From Psychroflexus maritimus (GTDB lineage: Bacteria > Bacteroidota > Bacteroidia > Flavobacteriales > Flavobacteriaceae), in assembly GCF_011089875.1 (NCBI RefSeq), contig NZ_JAANAS010000061.1, forward strand, positions 62,001-126,000: DNA of 64,000 nucleotides, written 5' to 3'. How positions within the stretch are numbered: the stretch's first letter is position 1; the number at the start of each line of letters is the position of its first letter. The notes below the pieces were generated by a model, which saw nothing but the letters and a program-made list of their open reading frames with translations, ran no database searches and was not told the origin of the DNA. Positions 35,476-43,978 of the stretch are shown here, in pieces. The translations under genes were made by a program, and so were the position numbers.

Positions 35476-35745
35476 TTAGTTGCAAGTAGCACCAAGGGCT
35501 TCTATTCCAGAAATATAATCTGAAAATGAATTACCTTCTAAATCAACGGTTTCTTCTTGACCCATAGAGATTACAGTTACTGTACCGTCTCCATTATCAC
35601 AATACTCGGTGCTTGTTGCTTGTCCAAGTAATTCCAAGTCACAAACTAAACAATCGTTAGCAGATGAAGAATCATCGTCTGAAGAACATGAGGTAAAAGC
35701 AAAAAAAGCTGCTAGAAGTGATACTGATAATAATAATTTTTTCAT
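35476..35745 (-). CDS. small surface-type lipoprotein
   Basis: This 89-residue lipoprotein runs from ATG 35745. A 12-residue upstream extension of the frame lies inside repeat DNA and is rejected. The signal peptide is MKKLLLSVSLLAAFFAFTSC, with Cys20 lipidated, followed by SSDDDSS, an acidic export-type stretch. The mature domain has four cysteines, including NDCLVCDLELLG, one near YCDNGDG and the C-terminal GATCN, which could form disulfides. No family is recognised. Its 5' flank is the dispersed repeat copy at 35765-35863, so its promoter may lie in that repeat. Confidence 0.75.
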   Translation of the reverse strand: MKKLLLSVSLLAAFFAFTSCSSDDDSSSANDCLVCDLELLGQATSTEYCDNGDGTVTVISMGQEETVDLEGNSFSDYISGIEALGATCN

Positions 35746-35764
35746 TATAATTGAATTTTTTTTA

Positions 35765-35863
35765 ATGAAACATTCAATCACTCAGTGACCCCACTTCGAT
35801 ACAATTCCAACTCCACTTACGTTCGTTGGAAGCAACCGAACTGACATTGTTTTTCGTTACAGG
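35765..35863 (-). repeat. dispersed repeat, modules B and A adjacent and inverted
   Basis: On the minus strand, module A (35822-35863) matches 8049-8090 at 40 of 42 bases, and module B (35765-35806) matches 8303-8344 at 40 of 42. They are separated by 15 bp here but by 212 bp at the first site. The element lies between divergent genes. Confidence 0.85.
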
Positions 35864-35913
35864 GATATTCCGTATAATTTTTTTAAGTCAATATTTCCTG
35901 CTAAATTTACCCC

Positions 35914-36423
35914 ATGAATTCAGTTAAATCCATAGCTGTTGATGCTCCTATCGAGCTTCGTGTGCGTTTTACCCGCTTTTCTGCTAAATCAGCTGAAGAT
36001 TTAGTCAAGCTAATCAATCTGTGGAAAAGCGACAAAAACTTTCCTTATCCAATAAAACAAATAGACGAGCATATTTGGATAGAGATTCCTAAGAAGCATA
36101 AAAAAATGCATTCGCCTTACCTGCATTTAGAATTGTTCCCTAAAAAGGAAGGGACTGAAGTAGCTGGTCTTTTTGGTCCTGACCCAAGCCTATGGACTAT
36201 GTTTATGTTTTTGCATTTCTTTCTAGCTTTAGTTTTTATTATTCTTGGAATTTGGGGCTATAGCAGCTGGAGTTTGGGTAAGGAATACCTGCCTCAATTT
36301 CTTATTATGGGGGTAATCGGGTTGATTTGGGTAGGCCTATATTTCTTTGCCCGCTACAACAGAAACAAAGGGAAAGCCCAAGCTAAAGAACTAGAAAGAA
36401 TAATGAATCAGCTACTCAATTAA
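35914..36423 (+). CDS. conserved two-TM membrane protein, function unknown
   Basis: This 169-residue protein has a cytoplasmic-type N-terminal domain of about 95 residues (SIAVDAPIELRVRFTRFSAKSA, then IDEHIWIEIPKKHKKMHSPYLHLEL). Two hydrophobic helices follow at about 97-117 (MFMFLHFFLALVFIILGIWG) and 127-147 (FLIMGVIGLIWVGLYFFA), then a basic tail. The N-terminal part resembles START-like or polyketide-cyclase-like folds only vaguely. I do not assign a function. The gene stands alone between a repeat element and the aconitase promoter region. Confidence 0.75.
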   Translation: MNSVKSIAVDAPIELRVRFTRFSAKSAEDLVKLINLWKSDKNFPYPIKQIDEHIWIEIPKKHKKMHSPYLHLELFPKKEGTEVAGLFGPDPSLWTMFMFLHFFLALVFIILGIWGYSSWSLGKEYLPQFLIMGVIGLIWVGLYFFARYNRNKGKAQAKELERIMNQLLN

Positions 36424-36743
36424 GGCATTATCCTACTTTTTTATCAAAATTTTTTAATAGGTGTTAATTAAATTTCCTTTTGGTTATTAAGTTGCTTTAT
36501 TGTTCAGAATGTTATCTAAAATCATTCTAAATTAAAGCTTTAGGGATTGTTGAATGACTTTTGTGCGTGTTGGTATTGAGAATTTGATAATTTGCCTTAT
36601 TATAAAATTTGTTTTTCGTAATTTCATTATCAAAAAGCCTTGACTTGCTAATTTTTTTTTAATGTTTTTTGATAAATTATGCTTATTTTTAAAACTGCAA
36701 TCGTTTTAGTACTTTTGTGCAAGTTTAATAAAAATACGAAATT
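36424..36743 (+). promoter_or_regulatory. 320-bp upstream region of aconitase with four TTTGATAA boxes
   Basis: There is no gene here. The octamer TTTGATAA or its complement TTATCAAA occurs at 36441-36448 (minus), 36583-36590 (plus), 36627-36634 (minus) and 36668-36675 (plus). The middle two extend to a 9-bp inverted repeat (TTTGATAAT/ATTATCAAA). The -7 box TACTTTTG lies at 36710-36717, 26 nt before the ATG. The boxes may be regulator sites, though the AT-rich background raises chance matches. Confidence 0.45.
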
Positions 36744-39008
36744 ATGGCCTTTGATATTGATATGATTAAAAAGGTGTATGAACAAATGGACAGCCGAATT
36801 AAAAAGGCACGTGAAGTTGTTGACACACCACTTACTTTAGCAGAAAAGATTCTATATACCCATTTATGGGATGGAGACCCTGCCACAAAATACGAACGCG
36901 GAAAAGATTACGTCAATTTTTCTCCAGATCGTATAGCATGTCAAGATGCCACTGCACAAATGGCCTTGCTTCAGTTTATGCAAGCTGGAAAAGAACAAGT
37001 GGCTGTGCCTACAACCGTTCATTGTGATCACTTAATTCAAGCAAAAGACGGAGCAAAGAAAGATTTAAAAAGCGCTAATGATGCCTCTAGTGAAGTTTTT
37101 GACTTCCTAGAATCCGTTTCTAATAAATATGGTATAGGTTTCTGGAAACCTGGAGCGGGTATTATTCACCAAGTGGTTTTAGAAAATTATGCATTCCCAG
37201 GAGGAATGATGATTGGAACCGATTCACACACCGTAAACGCTGGCGGATTAGGAATGGTGGCCGTTGGAGTAGGAGGTGCTGATGCCGTTGACGTAATGGC
37301 TGGTATGCCGTGGGAACTTAAATTCCCTAAACTAATTGGAGTGAAACTAACAGGTGAACCTCAGGGTTGGACAGCTGCTAAAGATGTAATTCTTAAGGTT
37401 GCTGAAATTCTTACCGTAAAAGGAGGAACAGGAAGTATTGTAGAATATTTTGGCCCTGGAGCTCAAAATCTTTCGTGTACAGGAAAAGGAACCATCTGTA
37501 ATATGGGAGCTGAAATTGGTGCAACCACTTCTACTTTTGGTTACGATCTTTCCATGGAGCGCTTCTTAAGAGCAACCGATAGAAATGATGTTGCTGATGA
37601 AGCCAACAAAATAAAAGATCACTTAACGGGTGACCCAGAAGTGTATGCTAACCCAGAAAAATACTTCGACCAAGTTATAGAAATTGACCTTTCTACTTTA
37701 CGTCCCCACTTAAATGGACCTTTTACTCCAGATTTAGCTACTCCGGTAGGCGAATTAGGAGCTAAAGCCAAAGAGAATGATTGGCCAATTAAAGTAGATT
37801 GGGGATTAATTGGTTCTTGTACCAACTCTTCTTACGAAGATTTAACAAGAGCCGCTTCCATAGCCCAACAAGCAATTGATAAGAAGCTAAAACCAAAATC
37901 TGATTTTGGAATTAACCCAGGTTCTGAACAAATTAGATTCACCGCAGAAAGAGACGGTCTTTTAAAAGTGTTTGAAGACCTTGGCGCAACTATATTTACC
38001 AATGCTTGTGGACCATGTATTGGTCAGTGGGATAGAAGTGACCGAAAAGGAGATGAGAAAAACACCATTGTACACTCGTTTAACAGAAACTTTTCTAAAC
38101 GTGCCGATGGTAACCCAAATACACATGCTTTTGTTGGTTCGCCAGAAATGGTAGCGGCTATCGCAATATCTGGTCGATTAGACTTTGACCCAATGAACGA
38201 TACCCTAATTAATGAAGATGGCGAAGAAGTAAAATTAGATATGCCTAACGGTATTGAATTACCACCACAAGGTTTTGAGGTTGAAGATAATGGTTACTTA
38301 GCGCCTAAAGAAGATGGAAGTAGCGTTGAGGTAAAAGTTGCTGAAGATTCTAATCGTCTTCAACTGCTTGAACCATTTGATCCTTGGGATGGTAAGAATT
38401 TAATGGATGCTAAATTGCTTATTAAAGCTCACGGAAAGTGTACTACAGACCATATTTCCATGGCTGGTCCTTGGTTGAAATACCGAGGTCATTTAGATAA
38501 CATTTCAGATAACTGTTTAATTGGTGCTGTAAACGCTTTTAACAAGCAAACTAACTTTGTGAAAAGTCAAATTACAGGCGAATATGATGCTGTACCTAAA
38601 ACGCAACGTCAGTATAAAGCTGAAGGAATTCCTACTGTAGTGGTAGGCGACCATAACTACGGTGAAGGTTCTTCAAGAGAACACGCCGCTATGGAGCCAA
38701 GACACTTAGGTGTTCGTGTTGTATTAGTAAAATCTTTTGCAAGAATTCACGAAACTAACTTGAAAAAACAAGGTATGTTAGGAATTACATTTGCTAATGA
38801 AGATGACTACGATTTAATTCAGGAAGATGATACTTTTAACTTTGTTGACCTTGAAGGCTTTGCACCAGATAAGCCATTGACTATTGAACTCGTTCATGGC
38901 GACGGTTCAAAAGATACTATTAAGGCAAATCATACTTATAATGAAACGCAAATAGGATGGTATAAAGAAGGTTCAGCTTTGAATATGATTAAAAAAATGA
39001 ATCAGTAA
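36744..39008 (+). CDS. acn: aconitate hydratase
   Basis: The 754-residue enzyme isomerises citrate and isocitrate in the TCA cycle. It is the mitochondrial-type aconitase usual in Bacteroidota. The [4Fe-4S] ligands are Cys359 (GSCTNSS), Cys422 and Cys425 (ACGPCIG). Substrate-binding phrases [13 protein letters not shown] and [17 protein letters not shown] (catalytic Ser region in the swivelling domain) are intact. It has a strong -7 box 26 nt upstream and a terminator downstream, so it is a single-gene unit. No citrate synthase or isocitrate dehydrogenase gene is adjacent. Confidence 0.97.
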   Translation: MAFDIDMIKKVYEQMDSRIKKAREVVDTPLTLAEKILYTHLWDGDPATKYERGKDYVNFSPDRIACQDATAQMALLQFMQAGKEQVAVPTTVHCDHLIQAKDGAKKDLKSANDASSEVFDFLESVSNKYGIGFWKPGAGIIHQVVLENYAFPGGMMIGTDSHTVNAGGLGMVAVGVGGADAVDVMAGMPWELKFPKLIGVKLTGEPQGWTAAKDVILKVAEILTVKGGTGSIVEYFGPGAQNLSCTGKGTICNMGAEIGATTSTFGYDLSMERFLRATDRNDVADEANKIKDHLTGDPEVYANPEKYFDQVIEIDLSTLRPHLNGPFTPDLATPVGELGAKAKENDWPIKVDWGLIGSCTNSSYEDLTRAASIAQQAIDKKLKPKSDFGINPGSEQIRFTAERDGLLKVFEDLGATIFTNACGPCIGQWDRSDRKGDEKNTIVHSFNRNFSKRADGNPNTHAFVGSPEMVAAIAISGRLDFDPMNDTLINEDGEEVKLDMPNGIELPPQGFEVEDNGYLAPKEDGSSVEVKVAEDSNRLQLLEPFDPWDGKNLMDAKLLIKAHGKCTTDHISMAGPWLKYRGHLDNISDNCLIGAVNAFNKQTNFVKSQITGEYDAVPKTQRQYKAEGIPTVVVGDHNYGEGSSREHAAMEPRHLGVRVVLVKSFARIHETNLKKQGMLGITFANEDDYDLIQEDDTFNFVDLEGFAPDKPLTIELVHGDGSKDTIKANHTYNETQIGWYKEGSALNMIKKMNQ

Positions 39009-39038
39009 GCTTTTTGCTATATCAATATATTAGTGAGA

Positions 39039-39071
39039 AGAGGGTTAACTTTTAAGTTGCCCTCTTTTTTT
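39039..39071 (+). terminator. intrinsic terminator of aconitase
   Basis: AGAGGG pairs with CCCTCT, and the inner AACTT pairs with AAGTT, followed by seven T. It is a strong rho-independent signal. Confidence 0.88.
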
Positions 39072-39146
39072 GTCTTACTTTTTTATCATTTTTGAATAAT
39101 GTACTACTGGTTCACTATAAATTGAATTAATTCAAGCCTATTTCTT

Positions 39147-39154
39147 TATCTTTG
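39147..39154 (+). promoter_or_regulatory. -7 box directly before the rhomboid start
   Basis: TATCTTTG ends only 4 nt before the ATG at 39159, with TTG at 39122-39124. Transcription would begin at or next to the start codon, which points to a leaderless mRNA. Confidence 0.55.
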
Positions 39155-39158
39155 AATT

Positions 39159-39923
39159 ATGAAAACGTCGAGCTCTTATAAAATCAGTTTTTCTTGGGAG
39201 GTCTTGCTGTATCCTATTCTTTTTCTTTTGGTGATTTGGTTGGTGTTTTGGTTGGAAACAAATTTTGCTTATAACTTCAATGAATTTGGTGTCTTTCCAA
39301 GGAAAATAAGTGGTTTGATAGGTGTTTTTGTAAGTCCCGTTATCCACTCTGGCCTAGAACATTTGTATCAAAATTCAGCTCCTCTAGTGGTTTTGTCGGC
39401 TGCTTTATTTTATTTCTATAAGCCAATTGCCTGGAAGGTGTTTATTATCGGTTATTTAGCCTCTGGACTACTTCTTTGGACAATAGGAAGACCTTCTTAC
39501 CACATTGGCGCAAGTGGAATAATTTATTTCTTATTCGGTTTTCTTTTTTTTAAAGGACTGCTTTCTGGATATTTCAGATTAATTGCCTTATCCTTGGCAG
39601 TTGTATTTTTATACGGTAGCTTAGTTTGGGGTATTTTTCCTACAAAACCAAATGTTTCATGGGAAGGACATTTAGCAGGTCTTAGTGTTGGTTTAGTTAT
39701 TGCTTTATTGTATAGAAAATTTACGATTTCATCAACTTACGATCGCTATAAACAACCTATCTTAAAAGATTCCCCCAATGATCCTTTTTTGCAGCAATTT
39801 GATGAAGAAGGTAATTTTATTGATGCGAAAGATTTGGTAGAAGATCAACCAAATTTACAAACTACGGAAGAGGCATCGGTTGAAATAGAATACCATTTTA
39901 CTCCCAAAAAATCAGATAAATAA
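39159..39923 (+). CDS. rhomboid family intramembrane serine protease
   Basis: This 254-residue membrane protein has about six hydrophobic helices in residues 12-190. The catalytic dyad is Ser119 in HIGASGIIYFLFG and His171 in WEGHLAGLSVG. Rhomboids cut transmembrane substrates near the membrane surface. The Asn/His-rich loop SGLEHLYQNSAPL at about 67-80 matches the HxxxN region of TM2. A charged cytoplasmic tail of about 60 residues follows. Substrates are unknown. The implied leader is extremely short or absent. Confidence 0.9.
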   Translation: MKTSSSYKISFSWEVLLYPILFLLVIWLVFWLETNFAYNFNEFGVFPRKISGLIGVFVSPVIHSGLEHLYQNSAPLVVLSAALFYFYKPIAWKVFIIGYLASGLLLWTIGRPSYHIGASGIIYFLFGFLFFKGLLSGYFRLIALSLAVVFLYGSLVWGIFPTKPNVSWEGHLAGLSVGLVIALLYRKFTISSTYDRYKQPILKDSPNDPFLQQFDEEGNFIDAKDLVEDQPNLQTTEEASVEIEYHFTPKKSDK

Positions 39924-39942
39924 TTTTTCCATTGGTTTTAAA

Positions 39943-40689
39943 CTAGTCTTCTAAATTTCTTCGGAGAAGTTCATAAAGAATAACCCCACAGGCTACTGAA
40001 ACATTTAATGAGCCAGTTTTACCTAGCATTGGAAGTTTTATACTTTTATCTGCGGCTTTAAGAACTTGTTTAGAGATTCCCTTGCCTTCATCCCCCATAA
40101 CTAAGGCTAGTGGTCCTTTTTCTACTGAAGTTTCATAAATAGTCTTAGAGGCCTTCTCTGAAGCAGTAAACACTTTAATGCCGCTAGCTTGTAGGTAGTA
40201 AACCGCATCCAATAAATGATTGACTCTAACTATAGGTAAATTGTAAACAGCACCAGAAGAGGTTTTTACTGTTTCGTTGTTAATAGGAGCAGAGTTATTT
40301 ATAGGAATGATTACACAGCCTATTCCCGTTGCTTCCGCAGTTCTTATAATGCCTCCTAAGTTTCTAACATCGGTTACACCATCTAATAGCAAAAACCTTG
40401 CGGTATTTGAATTTTCTAAGCTTTTTTCAACTTCTTCTTCAAGGTCTGCATAGCTTATTGGACTTACAAAAGCGATACATTCTTGGTGGTTTAGATGAGC
40501 GTATTTTCTAAATTTTTGCGGAGGAACAAAACTTACTTTTATGCTCTGTTCTTTGGCTAAATCAATAATTCCATGATATTCTTTAGATTTATTGTTTTTG
40601 CTTAACCAAATGCTTTCAATTTGAGAGTCTTCATTTTTTAGAGCTTCTTTTATACCATGAATTCCAAATACTACCTCCTTATTACTCAT
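39943..40689 (-). CDS. rlmB: 23S rRNA 2'-O-ribose G2251 methyltransferase RlmB
   Basis: The 248-residue SpoU/TrmH-type methyltransferase starts at ATG 40689 (MSNKEVVFGIHGIKEAL). A longer frame back to 40764 would run through the terminator of the next operon and is rejected. The N-terminal substrate-binding domain is followed by the knotted SPOUT core with LLLDGVTDVRNLGGIIRTAE, LALVMGDEGKGIS and LPMLGKTGSLNVSVACGV, the three SpoU motifs. It methylates the peptidyl-transferase P-loop nucleotide of 23S rRNA. TrmH-like tRNA activity is a less likely alternative. Confidence 0.93.
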   Translation of the reverse strand: MSNKEVVFGIHGIKEALKNEDSQIESIWLSKNNKSKEYHGIIDLAKEQSIKVSFVPPQKFRKYAHLNHQECIAFVSPISYADLEEEVEKSLENSNTARFLLLDGVTDVRNLGGIIRTAEATGIGCVIIPINNSAPINNETVKTSSGAVYNLPIVRVNHLLDAVYYLQASGIKVFTASEKASKTIYETSVEKGPLALVMGDEGKGISKQVLKAADKSIKLPMLGKTGSLNVSVACGVILYELLRRNLED

Positions 40690-40702
40690 TCTATTTTTTT
40701 TG

Positions 40703-40710
40703 CAAATATA
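40703..40710 (-). promoter_or_regulatory. -7 box of rlmB
   Basis: Read on the minus strand this is TATATTTG, 13 nt before the ATG. It supports the start at 40689. Confidence 0.6.
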
Positions 40711-40744
40711 GTTTTCTCTTTTTGTTTTCACTCTTGTTTTACCC

Positions 40745-40779
40745 CATAAAAAAAACACCGCCAATAAAAGGCGGTGTTT
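40745..40779 (-). terminator. intrinsic terminator of the susCD-like operon
   Basis: AAACACCGCC pairs perfectly with GGCGGTGTTT around a 7-nt loop. On the minus strand a run of T follows. It lies 27 bp after the last gene of the operon. Confidence 0.9.
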
Positions 40780-40805
40780 AATAATTACTATTACTTAACT
40801 AATGA

Positions 40806-41666
40806 TTAGTCAATAGGTGTTAAAATTACATCTAAAGGCTCACTAGTAGAAGTAAACGCATTTTGCTCTAAGGTGTATTCAATCACCTGAGTTTCGCCAT
40901 CTATAAAGCCGCTCCCACCTGGAAACACTCTTACTGGCTCTTCTTCCTCACCTTCTGGTTGTGTTAATGATAAATCAGAACTCTCAGCATCAATTTGAGT
41001 TGTTAAAGCAGCATTACCGCTTACATATACCAAGTTGCCTGGGTAAGCTACTGGTAAATCTGTACCCCACAAAGAGATGAATGATATGCTTCTGTTTTCT
41101 ATATCTTCCTCAGTAATATCCTTAGTAAATTGAGAGACAAGACTACCATCTAAAAAGACATCTCCTGTATAACTACCAATTAGATTCTTAACTGTTAAAG
41201 TAAACTCTTTAGATTCATTGATTACCTCATAGTCTTCACCTTCAACTCCTACAGAAATCTTATCACTATCAACACTTAATAATGTAAATTTAACACTGTA
41301 ATCATCTTGGATGCTCTTGTCTATTTTGAAAGGAATTGAAGACTCTAAAGTATTTGCTGGTACTTCAACAGTTTTCTGACCTTCGTCAATAGTTACATTT
41401 CCTTCCATCAATTCTACAGAATACGTATAAGAGTAACCATTGCGGTTAGTAGATACTTCTTGTAGAACTGGAATTTGGATTAAATCATCACCATCCAAAT
41501 TTTGATCTGCAAAATTTGAAAAAGCATAACCTACATCTTGAGGAAATTCAATCCAACCTGATTCAAGATCTCTTGGACTAAAATCACTATCGTTATAATC
41601 ATTACATGATGTAAATAGAGCTAGCACAAAGACTATAACTGATATTTGTTTAAATATATCTTTCAT
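40806..41666 (-). CDS. SusCD-linked lipoprotein, second
   Basis: This 286-residue lipoprotein has its lipobox at VLALFTSC (Cys21). The mature part is beta-rich and acidic. Residues from about 30 to 150 resemble a Calx-beta or DUF1735/DUF4843-like immunoglobulin fold (YSVELMEGNVTIDEGQKTVE, SSIPFKIDKSI). The C-terminal half (GSYTGDVFLDGSL) forms another beta domain. Proteins in this position are often surface substrate-binding lipoproteins that complement SusD. The sequence gives no substrate. It is the last gene of the four-gene operon, 10 bp after the previous one. Confidence 0.75.
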   Translation of the reverse strand: MKDIFKQISVIVFVLALFTSCNDYNDSDFSPRDLESGWIEFPQDVGYAFSNFADQNLDGDDLIQIPVLQEVSTNRNGYSYTYSVELMEGNVTIDEGQKTVEVPANTLESSIPFKIDKSIQDDYSVKFTLLSVDSDKISVGVEGEDYEVINESKEFTLTVKNLIGSYTGDVFLDGSLVSQFTKDITEEDIENRSISFISLWGTDLPVAYPGNLVYVSGNAALTTQIDAESSDLSLTQPEGEEEEPVRVFPGGSGFIDGETQVIEYTLEQNAFTSTSEPLDVILTPID

Positions 41667-41676
41667 TTTTTTTATT

Positions 41677-42540
41677 TTATTGTTTAGTTAAAACAAATTC
41701 TACATCAAGTGGATACCCATCGCATCCACCATCATTTTGTCCTTCTTGCATAATTATGGTAAACTCACTATCGTCTGATGGATCAATTACAGCGCGATCA
41801 CCAATAGGTCCACCAAATGTAATTACGCCTGCATCTTGGTCACATAATAGTGAGGTTCCCATATCGTCATCTGGAACAATTGTACCACACGAAATATCAA
41901 AAACTATATTTGTAGCGGGTTGTCCTATACCTAAGTATTCTAGATAAACGGCTTCAAATTGTCTGCTTGTTGACCTTCCTTCTACAAGTTCAAGAGTAAC
42001 TATACCGCCAAAAGCTGGTTCAGCAGTTTCAGGTACTTGCGTAATTAGGTAGTCACCAACAAAACTTGCACTGTCTAATTGACATACTAACCTCATTTGC
42101 ATCTCAACCTGCTTAAGATCTCCGTTGATATCAGAATTATCACTTGAACCAACAATTTCAAAAACAAATAATTCGTTAGAAGTGGTTAATTCATCAACGT
42201 TAAAACCAGTCACTGTAAAAGAACCTGTATAATTCTCTTCGCCATCAACCGAAGCAGGTATAGTTACTGTGGTTGGAAATTCAACAGAAGATGCGTCGAT
42301 TGTAGAACTAACAAGTTCAATATCGTAAGTTCTATCTTCACTAGAAGTTTCTGTAGAAACTACGTTTACGGTTACATCATTACTTACTAAATCTCCATTA
42401 TCATCTATAATTACCTCTAAGGTAGCCGATGACCGATCAAAATTCACCATTCTTCTCTGTCCATCATAAATTGTATCTGATGTTTTGCTACAAGAAAAAA
42501 CGGTAAGTATAACTGCAAAAATTGCGATTATTTTCTTCAT
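41677..42540 (-). CDS. SusCD-linked lipoprotein, first
   Basis: This 287-residue lipoprotein has its lipobox at VILTVFSC (Cys17). The N-terminal half (RRMVNFDRSSATLEVIIDDNGD, then TVTIPASVDGEENYTGSFTV) resembles Ig-like or BT_3987/DUF1735-type N-terminal domains found behind susCD. The second half begins at SASFVGDYLITQVPETAEP and contains three cysteines (ISCGTI, LLCDQD, GGCDGYP). It is likely exposed on the cell surface next to the SusCD complex. The ligand is unknown. The gap to the SusD gene is 29 bp. Confidence 0.75.
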   Translation of the reverse strand: MKKIIAIFAVILTVFSCSKTSDTIYDGQRRMVNFDRSSATLEVIIDDNGDLVSNDVTVNVVSTETSSEDRTYDIELVSSTIDASSVEFPTTVTIPASVDGEENYTGSFTVTGFNVDELTTSNELFVFEIVGSSDNSDINGDLKQVEMQMRLVCQLDSASFVGDYLITQVPETAEPAFGGIVTLELVEGRSTSRQFEAVYLEYLGIGQPATNIVFDISCGTIVPDDDMGTSLLCDQDAGVITFGGPIGDRAVIDPSDDSEFTIIMQEGQNDGGCDGYPLDVEFVLTKQ

Positions 42541-42569
42541 TTCTTTATAATTTTTTAATTATCGTATTA

Positions 42570-43967
42570 TTAGTTTTGCTCCATGTTAGGATTACCATTT
42601 AATTCCGATATTGGAATTGGGAATATCCATCTACTATCATTTACAGGAATTCCTGGGTTAAACCCACCTTCAATATCTCTAGGGTCTCTAGTTAAACCTT
42701 CGTTTAAGATATTTCTATATCTACCAAGGTCTTTGTAACGGTGTCCTTCAAAACATAGCTCCAGTCTTCTCTCCTTAGCAATATCACCTATTGCTTCAGT
42801 CAATGAAGCATAAGCGCTTGCAGATCCTGAAGAACCTCTCCTAGCATTTTTCACTGCTTGCACATCATTTACTGCCAATTGAAAATCTGGCGTTGTGCTT
42901 CTAGCATAAGCTTCAGCCCTCATTAAGTAGGCTTCAGAAATTCTCATTGCTTTAAATGAGTTGATAAACTGACCCGCTGATCCTGGATATTTCCAAATTT
43001 GATATTCTTCGTTTTCTACCCCTTCTGGACCTACGTTTACAAATCTTCTTACATCTCCATTTTGAAGTGCTTCTTGGTCAAGTAAATCAAATAACTCATA
43101 ACTTACCTCGAAGAAGTTACCTAAGGTTCCTGTAAATATCCAAATGTTTGCATAGTTTGGGTTTGAGCCCAAAACTGCATTTCTTTGATAAATTACTTCT
43201 GTAGTATCTTCACCATCAAACATATTTACATACTGCTCTTGATTGGCTAAATCATACTTAGCTATTAATTCGCTAGTAAAAGTAATTAAGTCTTCCCAAT
43301 CCTGTGTTGCTAGAGCAAGTCTAGCTCTTGTAAATGTTACAAAATCAAGCGTTGGAAAATTGATATCGGTTGCCCCTGAAGGGATTAAACCTTCAGCTAA
43401 ATCTAAGTCAGCTTTGATAAGTTCTACTGTTTCTTCCGTTGTAGGACGTGAGGGCGTATCCGTAGTTTCTACCGAATTCTGATAAGGAACACCTAAGGCA
43501 CTTGGGTCTGTAGGGTCCTGTCCATAATAATTTAAAAGTTCATAGTGAGCATAAGCTCTTAAGGCGTAAGTACGTCCTAAGATTAAATCAAATTCATCTT
43601 GTTCACCTTCTTCTAAATTTATTAATTCTGAAGCTGCTAAAACACGATTGGCACGGTTTGCCATTTGGTATCTACTACCCCAGATTCCTCCAGAGTTGTT
43701 TTGAGCGTCTAAGATATTGTTGAATAGACCTAAGCCTTGTCCACCAGAATCTTTACCTACTCTCACGTTGTCTGTAAAAAGTGAATTAAATCTGATAATA
43801 TCAAATTGAGTAAATCCACCCATGACACCATTTAATCCAGCTTCTAAGTCTGCTAAAGTTTCAAAAGCTGTTTCATCTACTAATGAATCATTAGGAGTTC
43901 TATCAAGCTGATCTTCACAGCTTGAAAATACAATAGCTAATATTAATATTGATATATATTTTTTCAT
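42570..43967 (-). CDS. SusD/RagB-type nutrient-binding outer-membrane lipoprotein
   Basis: This 465-residue lipoprotein has its lipobox at AIVFSSC (Cys17). It is the lid component of a SusCD transporter. Typical features are EDQLDRTPNDSLVDETAFET after the Cys, TPR-like helices around GRTYALRAYAHYELLNYYGQDP (residues 130-155), and the C-terminal SusD signature RISEAYLMRAEAYAR and KERRLELCFEGHRYKDLGRY. It lies 11 bp after the SusC gene. The ligand may be a glycan, peptide or other oligomer; no enzyme is linked. Confidence 0.95.
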   Translation of the reverse strand: MKKYISILILAIVFSSCEDQLDRTPNDSLVDETAFETLADLEAGLNGVMGGFTQFDIIRFNSLFTDNVRVGKDSGGQGLGLFNNILDAQNNSGGIWGSRYQMANRANRVLAASELINLEEGEQDEFDLILGRTYALRAYAHYELLNYYGQDPTDPSALGVPYQNSVETTDTPSRPTTEETVELIKADLDLAEGLIPSGATDINFPTLDFVTFTRARLALATQDWEDLITFTSELIAKYDLANQEQYVNMFDGEDTTEVIYQRNAVLGSNPNYANIWIFTGTLGNFFEVSYELFDLLDQEALQNGDVRRFVNVGPEGVENEEYQIWKYPGSAGQFINSFKAMRISEAYLMRAEAYARSTTPDFQLAVNDVQAVKNARRGSSGSASAYASLTEAIGDIAKERRLELCFEGHRYKDLGRYRNILNEGLTRDPRDIEGGFNPGIPVNDSRWIFPIPISELNGNPNMEQN

Positions 43968-43978
43968 TGTTCCTTTAA

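Noticed and set aside
40690-40764. N-terminal extension of RlmB
   Set aside because: It would run through the susCD-like terminator and past a good -7 box at 40703-40710. Homologs begin at MSNKEVVFG-like sequence.
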